Assembly (NCBI RefSeq): GCF_000234665.1
Contig: NC_018324.1
Coordinates: 1,484,942 to 1,548,941 of the forward strand
DNA: 64,000 nucleotides
Reading direction: 5' to 3'
Source: Leishmania mexicana MHOM/GT/2001/U1103
Lineage: Eukaryota; Euglenozoa; Kinetoplastea; Trypanosomatida; Trypanosomatidae
The notes beneath the pieces were generated by a model that saw nothing but the letters and a program-made list of their open reading frames with translations, was not told the origin of the DNA and made no database searches. Shown piece after piece: positions 50,953 to 60,600 of the stretch (the stretch's first letter is position 1; each line of letters opens with the position of its first letter). The position numbers and the translations under genes are program-made.

Positions 50953-51678
50953 TGACGTCTGGCAGAAGTGCAAAGCCGTTGAGGAAGATAACTTTATGAG
51001 CAAAGAAATGTATGTGGTGCCGTTGAGAGCGCGTAACCGTAGTCTGTGGTTTGTTCTCAGGCCAGTGCTTCTTTTGGATATCGTGAAACCCTATGCGTTC
51101 GAGAGGCTGACTTGAGAGACGGTGTGTGGCTATGTGATTCATGATGATTGTGCGCCAGGCCACTGGACGATCATGGCAAAGAAAAATCTTGTGTTATAGA
51201 GCGTTTTTCAGCTCTGCGAGGGCTCTTGTGTGCTCTGACGGATGCGAGATGGCCGTGCTACTTCTCAAGGTGTGCTGGTAGGGTGAAGGACACGCCCATC
51301 ATCACCAGACGACCGGCGCTCGGTGCATATGGAGCAGGTCTGTGGGAAGAAGCGCATACAGGGAGCGCTATATCCGCTTCTTTTCCCTTCAGAAAGGCAC
51401 ACCTAGACGACACTTTCCCTTCACTACGTCTTTGTCCTTATTTTTATTATCTTTGCTTGTCCCAATACAGTCAATGATCGCACAGCAATAAGGGAAGATA
51501 CCTGCATCCTTCTAGACCTCTTGTAAACTTCGCCAAATCTCTAGCCACGAGTGCCGAGCGTTGGTGTGCCCTAGGCGCCGCTCTCGCTCTTGGTCCCGTT
51601 TCTTCTCCTTTAACCACTTTTACACAAGTTTGTTCGCCGTCAAAGAGAAGGGAGCGAAGCATACGGGTACCAGTCAGG
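50953..51678. other. Spacer between tandem array and SPATA17-like gene
   Basis: This is single-copy sequence, less GC-rich than the array. A pyrimidine-rich tract at about 51575-51632 (ctctcgctcttggtcccgtt onwards) probably serves as the splice signal for the next gene. No gene seen. Confidence 0.65.
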
Positions 51679-53265
51679 ATGGAGGCAGACACACACTTCA
51701 TTTTCCAGTACTCCACTCGCGAGGGCCACTCGTGGCTAAAGCGGGATGTGATGTCCCGCAACTACTCGCTCATCACCCCTGCGTACGGCTGCGGCCTTGT
51801 CAATGCCGTACTTAGCGCCTTGGAAGATGCCGCCGCTCACGCGCCCGTGGAGATCGACGCAACGGTGAAGATCCAAGCGGCGTTTCGAATGTATCAGCAG
51901 CGAAAGGCGTTCTTGATGTTGCGGCAGCATGCCTGCCTAATTCAGCGTGTGTATCGCGGCTACGCAACGCGTAAGCGCCTCGACGGTGAGCGGGCGACAG
52001 TGAGGCGGATGGCCTACCTACAAACGGTTTTTGACATGTTTGCTACACGGATTCAGGCATGTTACCGTGGCTACCAGAGTCGCAAAACAAGGTCAAACTA
52101 CTACGCACAGCAAGCGTACCTGAATGTAGTAACTGCACGCTCGTCAGAGGTACTTGTACAGGCACTCAGCACTCAAGCAGAGCAGGACGCCTTGCGCAAC
52201 GCGGAGGCAAAGCGCGTGCACAACCTTTCCTATGCCCGCCGCACGGCCCACATGCACTACATGGTGTCGACCTGTAGTGTTCCCAGTGTGTACCAACTTT
52301 CTCCGGCGTCATCGACGGCAAAACAGTCAACGCAGAACACTTCGAAGACTTGCAAGGCGGTACGCAGCCACGGTGGGGAGTGTGGCGTGGTGAGCCCGGT
52401 ACCACCCGCCGTGAAGTCGGCCGGGGAAGGATCGGACGACTGCGCCGCAGATGATGAGAAGCTGATGACGCGGGCCGCCACCTACGTGTCCGGTCAAAAG
52501 CTGGAGGAGGACATTCGGCACCACGCCCGTGCAGCACGTCTGGAGCGCAACGCTGTCAAGGCCAAGGCAAGCCACAGCCCAGGTGTCCTCACTGTTCCCG
52601 CAACGGCTTCATCCCCGTCGCCCGATAAGACGATTGTCGCGGGGCCAGAGGCGGAGGGGGCCCCGATGAGCGCGACATCTCAGGTTTCAGGCCCACGATT
52701 GCCAGCGTTGACGCCTTCGCAGTCTGCGCAGCGCAGTCGTCCGGTCAACTCTACCGCTCCAGCGGCGACAGTGACGGTGCCGTGGGAGGTCTCGTCAGCC
52801 CATCCACCGCAGAAGCCGCTCACACCTCGAGCACCTCCTCTCACAGGTCCATCTTTCAGCCAGACGGCGCCGCCTGCTACATCTTCTCGCACAACTCGAA
52901 CCCACCGAACGCCCCGAAAAGCGCAACAGGCTGCTGAGGATGACAACTTTCACGCCACTGGAACGGCTGCCGTGCCAACTGCTGGGCCAGCTCCCTCCGC
53001 AGCCAGCATCGACCCATCGGTGTCACGCGCTGCCGTCTCGTCTTTCCACCGCCGCTTTGCCGTAAAGCGGCATGACTGCCTAGAGCATCAGCTGAGCATC
53101 TCTAACGGAGTTGTGAGCGATGGCAACAGCTCGCACGCCTTGAGTAGCGCTCTTTTGTCAGCAAAGGAGGATGCGGCCGTACAGCGTAGCGTCGGCCACA
53201 AGGTCATGCAGGCGCTGCACGGCGATGTCATATTCAAGGTGTCCGCAAGGCAAGGCCTGCAATAG
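51679..53265 (+). CDS. SPATA17-like IQ-motif protein
   Basis: The product has 528 residues from the ATG at 51679. Three IQ motifs lie in series: residues about 58-76 (VKIQAAFRMYQQRKAF), 81-98 (CLIQRVYRGYATRKRL) and 119-135 (TRIQACYRGYQSRKTR). They are followed by SNYYAQQAYLNVV and later HMHYMVSTCSVPSVYQL. The spacing and the last two blocks match vertebrate SPATA17 (three IQs, LFNYYYLKEYLKVV, KMHYLLSTKQIPGIYN), so orthology is likely rather than a generic IQ protein. IQ motifs bind calmodulin or calmodulin-like proteins; SPATA17 is a ciliary/flagellar protein of animal sperm, so a flagellar axoneme role is inferred. The C-terminal 300 residues are low-complexity Ser/Pro/Ala sequence. A short conserved-looking N-terminus (HFIFQYSTREGHSWLKRDVM) precedes the IQs. 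Confidence 0.86.
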   Translation: MEADTHFIFQYSTREGHSWLKRDVMSRNYSLITPAYGCGLVNAVLSALEDAAAHAPVEIDATVKIQAAFRMYQQRKAFLMLRQHACLIQRVYRGYATRKRLDGERATVRRMAYLQTVFDMFATRIQACYRGYQSRKTRSNYYAQQAYLNVVTARSSEVLVQALSTQAEQDALRNAEAKRVHNLSYARRTAHMHYMVSTCSVPSVYQLSPASSTAKQSTQNTSKTCKAVRSHGGECGVVSPVPPAVKSAGEGSDDCAADDEKLMTRAATYVSGQKLEEDIRHHARAARLERNAVKAKASHSPGVLTVPATASSPSPDKTIVAGPEAEGAPMSATSQVSGPRLPALTPSQSAQRSRPVNSTAPAATVTVPWEVSSAHPPQKPLTPRAPPLTGPSFSQTAPPATSSRTTRTHRTPRKAQQAAEDDNFHATGTAAVPTAGPAPSAASIDPSVSRAAVSSFHRRFAVKRHDCLEHQLSISNGVVSDGNSSHALSSALLSAKEDAAVQRSVGHKVMQALHGDVIFKVSARQGLQ

Positions 53266-54433
53266 GATGGCGACGCGACGAGAAAGGTGGTATGCGTGTG
53301 TAGAAACGTATCGTCAATAGTAGTGGTGATTCCCGACGGTCACACGGCGCTGTGCTGAGTCGGCGTGTCGCCGACATGCGCAGTTGGTCTCCGTCCATAC
53401 CAGCAGACAGACACACACAGAGGCACGTACACGCTTTCCTGCAGACTGAGATGATTGGCGAAGGTTACAACAAACGCCACATCCGTCGCGTCTTTTGCTC
53501 ATAAACTCCGCCACACACCTCTCCCTCCCCGGACGGAGCTTCTTTCCTCATTCCGCACTCACACATGTACAACGATGACTTTTTGATTCTTCGCCTTCTC
53601 TTTTTGCTGTTTTGACTCCCCTACGCAGTGGTGGTTGACGGAGCACCCTCTGGTGCCCACCTATCATCTCTGCTGTGTGTTTCTGTATGTTGGCGTGTGC
53701 CCGGCATCGTACACGTGGAAGAAACAAGAAGAGAAGAGCACCGAACGACGACGAAGGGGCCGCTGGAAGCGCACATACAGCAGTTGTAACTGGTGTCACA
53801 GGGAGGGAGTAGGAGAGACGCTCGTCCCCTCTGCTCCTGAGAGCTCAGCATCGTGGTAACCCTGAGTCAGCCACCACCACCACCCCTTCGCCTACCGCGC
53901 CACGAACAACTTCAACCAGGAAGAATGAGTAGGAGACGGAGGGGCACGCTCAAAGAAGATGTGAGGTGACCTGCTTCACCTCTGTGTGCTGGCGCACTCC
54001 AACCGTTCATTTTCAGTCTCCTCCTCTATCAGGCCGCTATTTTCACGTGAGCACAGACACCTCCACCTCCACGCCGCCCCGAAGCACCACAAAAGCCCCA
54101 ACGGCGACTTATTTATATCGAGCACACTGCCTTCTTCCTTTCATACGTTGGTGCTCTCTTTCTAGCATTCACTGCTCGGCTGTCAAAGCGAACACACACG
54201 CACACCCGCGCAGACCAACGCGCGTGAGGAAAAGAGCGGCGCATCGCGGCAGCCAGAGACGTTCATAGCGCCACGCTGGCCTCTCAGTTGCGTATACTCC
54301 TCCTCGGTTTCCAACAGCAGCCCTCCCCCCTTGGTCTTGTCTCTCGACGGACAGCAAGGCGTCTGCCGGACCAGCTCATCTGTCACCCTGTCCCTTATCC
54401 TTTCCCCAACGGTTCTCGATCAGGACGAAAGAA
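53266..54433. other. Intergenic spacer, no gene seen
   Basis: The spacer has short CA runs and pyrimidine tracts (about 53570-53615) and no supported ORF or RNA gene. Confidence 0.65.
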
Positions 54434-55732
54434 ATGCGGTGTATATCCACTCGTTCCTATGAGTCAGCGGACCCTCTCACGGACTGCACGGTGGCCGTGC
54501 AGCAACTAATGAGTAAGCGTTCGCTGCTGCCGCCCTCCCCGACAGCCGACGAGCTGCTACAGCTTCTACAGGAGTCTGGCCACCCTTGCACTTCATCGAC
54601 GGCGCCGGATAGCGACATGGGGGTGCTCGGGTGGCCGCCGGCGTCCTTCTCGGCCTCGAGCATCAAGTGCAAGTGTCCTACGAGCAGCCGTGTGGCGAGC
54701 AGTTTTGCCGCTGCTGGGGCTCACTCGGTGCTGGGCGAGATGCTGCAGTTCTTCGCCGAGTCAGTGACACACCTCTTCACGACCGGTGTGGCCGATCCGT
54801 CCGTGCGCGCGTTTCCTTCAGAGTGGGATCGTCGCCTGCATGCACCGGCAGCTGCGTCCCTGCGCCAGCACCACCTCTATGAGCTACAGGGCTTTAGCGC
54901 GCTGTTCACCTACATGTGGGGTCAGGTGGCTACGTCTTTGCCACTTTTGCGAGAGCAGCAGGGAGAAGAGAAGGCCCTAGTAGAGTCTACAGAGCGCAGC
55001 ATGGTGTCGCCAAACTCGGAGGCGACGAGGTCCACTCGCAGCTCAAGTGCGAAGAGTCCAGCGGCGCAGCAGCCACCGTCCCCTCTTCTGCTCTCTACGT
55101 CAGCCGCCACAGCGCACCAGCCCCAACCCTTTCATCGGACCGCGAGAAAGGGCGGCAGTGGCGGTCTTCAAAGCGGAAACTCTTCAGGGCATGTGCGCCC
55201 TCTCCTCCCCCTCGCCCCGGCGGCTCTGCATCTGCCGAATGCTGAGATAGAGTCCGTCCACTGTCGAGGAAAGCGTCAGAAAGACGGCCTTAACTCTGCG
55301 GTGCCGAGTCGATTGGCAGCACAGCCGCCGACTCTAGCCGTGCTTCAGCACGCGCTGACAGCGCAAGCGAGGGCACGGGGACCATTTCTGCCCTCGATTC
55401 CGCCCGAAGGACTTTTGCCGTCTTCAGGTGCTCGAAGGCTTGAGGGGCCGCACCCAGAGAACTCCGGCGCGGCAAACGACTATGCAAAGCATTCGCTGGC
55501 ATCGGCGGCGTCTGATTCTAAGGCGACAGCATCGCATCCCACATCAGCACAAATATTGTCGGTGGAACAGGCGATGCAGCTGGACCGTCAGCGTGAGCTG
55601 CAAAGAAAACTAGGAGTCCGCCGCGTGCGCAACTACGCAGCCGAGGATGACATGCGCAACTACCTCGACAACTATCAGGCTAATATGCGGAGTGTGTTAG
55701 AGGGAGATGATGTGGCAGAAGATGGCACGTAG
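54434..55732 (+). CDS. Conserved-looking protein of unknown function
   Basis: The product has 432 residues from the ATG at 54434; an alternative start at the ATG of MSKRSLLPP, 25 codons further in, is possible. The N-terminal ~180 residues look folded: helices TADELLQLLQESG, VLGEMLQFFAESVTHLF and FSALFTYMWGQVATSLPLLR. The middle ~190 residues are Ser/Pro/Ala rich. The C-terminal ~65 residues form a charged helix (VEQAMQLDRQRELQRKLGVR, then RNYAAEDDMRNYLDNYQANM), which looks conserved in character and may be a partner-binding segment. I do not recognise the family and assign no function. Confidence 0.78.
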   Translation: MRCISTRSYESADPLTDCTVAVQQLMSKRSLLPPSPTADELLQLLQESGHPCTSSTAPDSDMGVLGWPPASFSASSIKCKCPTSSRVASSFAAAGAHSVLGEMLQFFAESVTHLFTTGVADPSVRAFPSEWDRRLHAPAAASLRQHHLYELQGFSALFTYMWGQVATSLPLLREQQGEEKALVESTERSMVSPNSEATRSTRSSSAKSPAAQQPPSPLLLSTSAATAHQPQPFHRTARKGGSGGLQSGNSSGHVRPLLPLAPAALHLPNAEIESVHCRGKRQKDGLNSAVPSRLAAQPPTLAVLQHALTAQARARGPFLPSIPPEGLLPSSGARRLEGPHPENSGAANDYAKHSLASAASDSKATASHPTSAQILSVEQAMQLDRQRELQRKLGVRRVRNYAAEDDMRNYLDNYQANMRSVLEGDDVAEDGT

Positions 55733-57620
55733 TGGGAGTATTGCTTCGATCTTTGTTTTTGAGGGGGGAGGGGGAAATTTTCAGCACCTCCACTCGCACG
55801 CACGTCTGCAGCTATTTGCTCAGCTGCTCCAGCGCCGAACTCTGCTCGCTCATATTTTTTTTGTTTCGTTGTGCCTCACCATGATGTAAACTACAGAGCC
55901 AAATGGATGCGAGGGAAGGGAGGGCTGACGATGTCTGCACTTGTGTTTTGTGTGACACCTGCTTCTCTTCTTTCTCCTCTCATCCACTACAACCTCTTCC
56001 CTTGTCTTCTTCACACCTCTCTTCTTGCCTTTAGTGGATGAAAGCCCCCCCCCCGATGAATGGGGACGCCTCAACGCGTGGCATCAGAGCCCAGCCCCCA
56101 CTCTTTGTGGGGAAGCCGAGCAGCCTGCAGCCTTCCCTCCGGTACGACTGCGGTGTCGTGGTGCTGATGGCCAGTTCTGGGCTGGCGCGGAGCCGAAGAG
56201 ACGTGCGGCCACAATGAACTTTTTACCAGCTAAGGACGAACTGTGTTGACGATCCAGAAAGCATATGCATCCGCCTGCGCTGTATGCGGTTGCATGGCCG
56301 TGGGTCTGAAGGGCGCCAAACGGTGTTGGTTGGCTCTATTCCTGGGCGTAGCTGCAGTGCAACAAAGCCAGATGAGCTGTGGCTGTGCGTGCGTCTGTTT
56401 GCTGGCGTGTACCTGGCCGAAGTGGGCCTGCAAAAGGTATCAGAACAACAACAAAAAGTGCACTGCGTAATCGCGGAGAGCAGCACTGGTACAAGCAAGC
56501 CCATGGAAAAGAAGTCACTCGCACAACGTCGCGCGCTTGTGTAACGGAGAGGAATAGAACGACGCGCAGAAAGAGGAAACCAACAACCCTGGCACGCATC
56601 CACACCCTCTGTGCACCTGCGACTCGCTGGGGGTGAGGGACGACGTCGGTGCGCACGTGCCAATGATGCCTGGCTGCAGCGTGCCCTCCGCTATCTTGGC
56701 TGGGAAAGGGATCTGCTGCGTTAAGCGCGCACCTGTATAGGGGCATGGGCCCTTTATCACCGCCCTCGACTGCGCTGCACCTTAGCCTCGAGCTGGTAAC
56801 GTTGTCTTCGTGTTCAAGTATCTCTCTCTTCTCGCTCGCAGCGTGCTAGACTTCTCTGCACTCCCTTCCCTTATCCCTCTCTTCTTTTCACGGGTATGCA
56901 GCCGCCGGTCTCCAATGTTTGAAGTGGCGCTGGTGTACTCGACCTTATTTTTTTTCTCTTCCTCTCCGCCGCTCTGGACGATCTAGTGTGTGTACGTGTG
57001 CGTGGCATGTACTTCACAAGGAACGTTTGCAGACGCACTTCCATCCCACCCAGCTTACTCACAAGAGGAAGTTGCCCTCAGAATAGCACGACGGCAGGTG
57101 CCGAGCCAATTCACGTGCTCTCTCTGCTTCGCTCTCCGCCTCTGTATTCTTTGCCGTGTGCAACATACCCTCGACAGCACTGTGCTGTGTGCCTGCATGC
57201 GCTACGCTTGCTTCTCTGTTCTCACGCTGTTGTCGCTGTGCTTCGCGACTGCAGTCTTCTCATTTTTCCTCCTGTTCGTACTCTTATCATTTCGTGGCGC
57301 TCTCTGTATGTCGTTCACGTTGTCTGCGTAACTCTGGCTGCGAGTGTCTTTACGTGTGCGCGTGACCGCATTGCGTGTTCGGCACTCCGTGGTCGTCTAC
57401 ACCATCTGCACATTCCTTTTAGGTCTCGCTCCTTCCGATGGTGTTGACGGTTGGTGTTGTCGTTGATTCTCTCTCTGTCTGTGTCTGTCCGTGTGTGCCC
57501 TTCTCTCTCTACTCGTGCTTCTCCCTCCCTAATCACCCCTTCCCGTGGCCTTTCTGAACGGATTGCGTGTGGATTACGCGCGCACACGTACCCGAGCTCG
57601 GACGGGTGCTGCGAAGTAGC
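55733..57620. other. Intergenic spacer, no gene seen
   Basis: This 1.9-kb spacer contains pyrimidine tracts, the best near 57460-57535 just upstream of the next gene, and unsupported short ORFs. No RNA gene or repeat is evident. Confidence 0.65.
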
Positions 57621-60600
57621 ATGTCTCGAATGGCGAAGCGCCCTTTCGGTTCTCACGGGGTGCGCTACTGGCGTACGCGGCGCCTTCTTCTCCGCATTCC
57701 CCTCGCACTCGCTGTCCTGGTAGGCGTCAGCCTCGTTGTGGTGCTGTGGCTTTCTGCCTACGAGAATACAGGCGTGACGGAGATACTGAGTGAACGACAC
57801 TTTTTTCCGCCGGCAAAGCACGGCGCGAAGGACGAGGGCAAAGAGGTCCATGCCTACGGCGAGAGCGCATTTCGCCGGCCCTCCTCCGTTTCTACGACGA
57901 CGCGTACTCCTGCAGAAGAGACGCCAAACGGAGTAGACGCGGTCTGGTTCAGCCCCAACACCAGAAATTCTCTCGACCGCAACACGTCCTGGCTGCAGTC
58001 TGTCTTCACCTCTGCGGGCAGGGTACGTGTTGCTCTTCCATTCGGCGTCCACGCAGACACCGGTGCGTTTGTGGCGCAGAAGCCGCGGCTGTTTGCCTTC
58101 ATAGCATCATGGAGCACCTATGGACGCGCACTGATGGCGCGTGGCGCACAGGGCAACGATACTGCCGCCGTCTCAGATATTGACGAGGAGCTGCAAATTT
58201 TTGCGCGGAGAAGAGTAGTGCCTGTGAAGCACGTTGAGGTGCGCCTGCTGCGACAGCGTAGGTCACGAAGTACGTGGGCAAATGAGACCGAGACCACGCT
58301 GCCCATCGTCGGCATCCTTCCTCGTGAATCGACGACACTAGTGTCTGCAGAGGAATTGCTCGTGAAAAGCGCCGTGGACCAGGAAGGCTTAGCGCCTTTG
58401 GTGGCAGCGGTACAACCAGGCAGTGATAACAAGGAGTCGACTGTCGTAGGCATCGACACGCGCTTGCGCGTGTCAGCAGCCAAAAGGTTCGGCGGTGGTG
58501 CAAACCACGATGCAGGCGATAGCACCTCTCTGCTACCCTTTCCCTTGCTAGAGTTGAGCAGCGTTCCTCGGCGCCGCGCCACGTCTCCCGACTCCGCCAC
58601 GCCGGCAAGCCCCGATACTTCCCCCGCGACAGCGCTGTTGAAGTGGCGTACCAGCCGCACGACGGCGCCGGCCAGCAGCGAGGCACTGGAGATCACCCTC
58701 GACATTGCCCATCCCAGCCGGTCCAGTTTGAATGCCCCCTTGCGTGCAGAGGAGGACGAGAAGATGCGTCCGGGAGCCCGAGACGACACCTACGCCGCTG
58801 CCCTTGAGGCCACCGTGTGCAGTGCGCGTCTTGTTCGCCTCTATGGCTTCAGTCCCTCCTTCTCGCCGGCTCAGACTCACGGCGGCTCTGCCGATGTTAG
58901 CGCGGCGGTGGCGGCAGGGGGCCTCAACTTGATTCCGTTGAACATGTCCGAGGAGGTGGAACTGATGGTCGGTGGAGAAATGCAGCTGTTGTCTGGAGGC
59001 GCACGACTGAGCGGCCTTGTACCCCTTGTCTACCTGGAGCTCTCCGACAAGAGTGCTGCAGGCGCGCAGCAGGGCGCAGCGATAGCTGGACGCCAAACGG
59101 TGGGGCTGCTTTGGCTGCACCCTGGCTCCTTCTTTGTCTCCACCTTGACTTTGACCGACCCCACCGGTGACCACAAGCCACTACGCACGTGCGTACGGCT
59201 GCGCGGCACCGCCGGCGCTACCGGACTGTATCTGCTTCCGGGGCCGACCGCGGTGGAGGTGCTACGCCAGTACTACACTCTCACCGGGTTTCCCACCCTT
59301 CCTCCACGATTTCTCTTGGGGTATCATCACGGCTTGCGTGGCGCCGTCGCTACCACCCAGCAGGCCGCCGAGGAGCTTAGTGAAGCCTTTCGAAGCTCTG
59401 GTGCACCACTGGACAGTGTGTGGATCACTGACCCTGCCGTGGCGGCGGGCGATACTCCGTTCACATGGAACCACACCCGCTTCCCGGATCCGCTGGCGCT
59501 GCAGTCGAACTTGTGGTACCGGGGCCGGCGGTACGTGGTTTTGCGCAGTGTCCCCACCGTCCCGATAACGACTCGCTCTCCGTTACTCCTCGAGGGCCGC
59601 CGCGGGGGTCTTTTTGTGTCTCTGAGCGCCGCGGATACGGCCGGGTGGCCGGTACTCAGCGTGGATGGCGTGCCCAGCCACGTCGTCGACTTTTTCAACC
59701 CGACAGCACGCAAGTGGTACGGTGGCATGCTCAAGTACCGGCGCTACGTCGGCTCCTCAAACCACACGTTCATCAACCTTCAGCATAGCGCGCCCACCGT
59801 GCTGTCGAACGCGGCGCCGGCAAAAGTGAGGGAGGAGTTGCTGTGTTTGCCACCTGGCGTGCGGGCCAGTGGCGAGCAGCTGCCGATGGACGTGGGCCAC
59901 TATGGCGGCGTTCATCATCGTCAAGTGCATCAGCTGCTTACCGTGCAGTTTGCGCGTGCGACACACGATGGCATGCTGCGTCGGACCCGCTATCACCGAC
60001 GCGCTTTGACGTTCGCCGAGAGCTACTTCGTTGGCACGCAGCGGTATGCGGTGGTGCGGGTGGAGACGCGGCCGCGGTGCGCTAGCGCTGTGCGTTCCGA
60101 CTCGGCTGCGATTCTGACGGAGGCGTGGCGTGCTCTTCAGACAGCCGTGCATCAGTGTACGCAGCTGGGAGTACTCGGCATTCCCTTCAGCGGCGCTAAC
60201 CTCGCGGATGGTCTTGCGTCGCGATTGCTGCTGCTGCAGCTGGCGAAGTCGGCGAGCACCACTGCGACACTCACCGCCCCTCTGGCAGGCGTTGCAGGCG
60301 AAGGTGGCGGCGACGGCGCCGTGGGAGTGAATGACGAGCTGACGGCGCCGCCGGCTTCATCGCCAGGCGCTATGGAGGAGATGGAGCAGCTTCTTGTACG
60401 GTGGTACCAAGCAGGCGTCTTCTTTGGTGCGATGTACGCCGACGAGTCAGCGCCGGCAGTCGAGACGACAGGCACTGGTGTTGTTGTTTCATTGCGGTCG
60501 TCATCGACAGGTCCGTGGTGGATGCGGCTGCCTGTCGCCGCGGCCACCCGCCAAGCCATTAACGCCAACCTCCACGTCCGTTATGCGTTTCTGCCCTACC

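Noticed and set aside
57567..57620. 18-residue N-terminal extension of the GH31 homologue
   Set aside because: The only upstream in-frame start is GTG, not expected for nuclear genes here. The ATG at 57621 leaves a normal signal-anchor.
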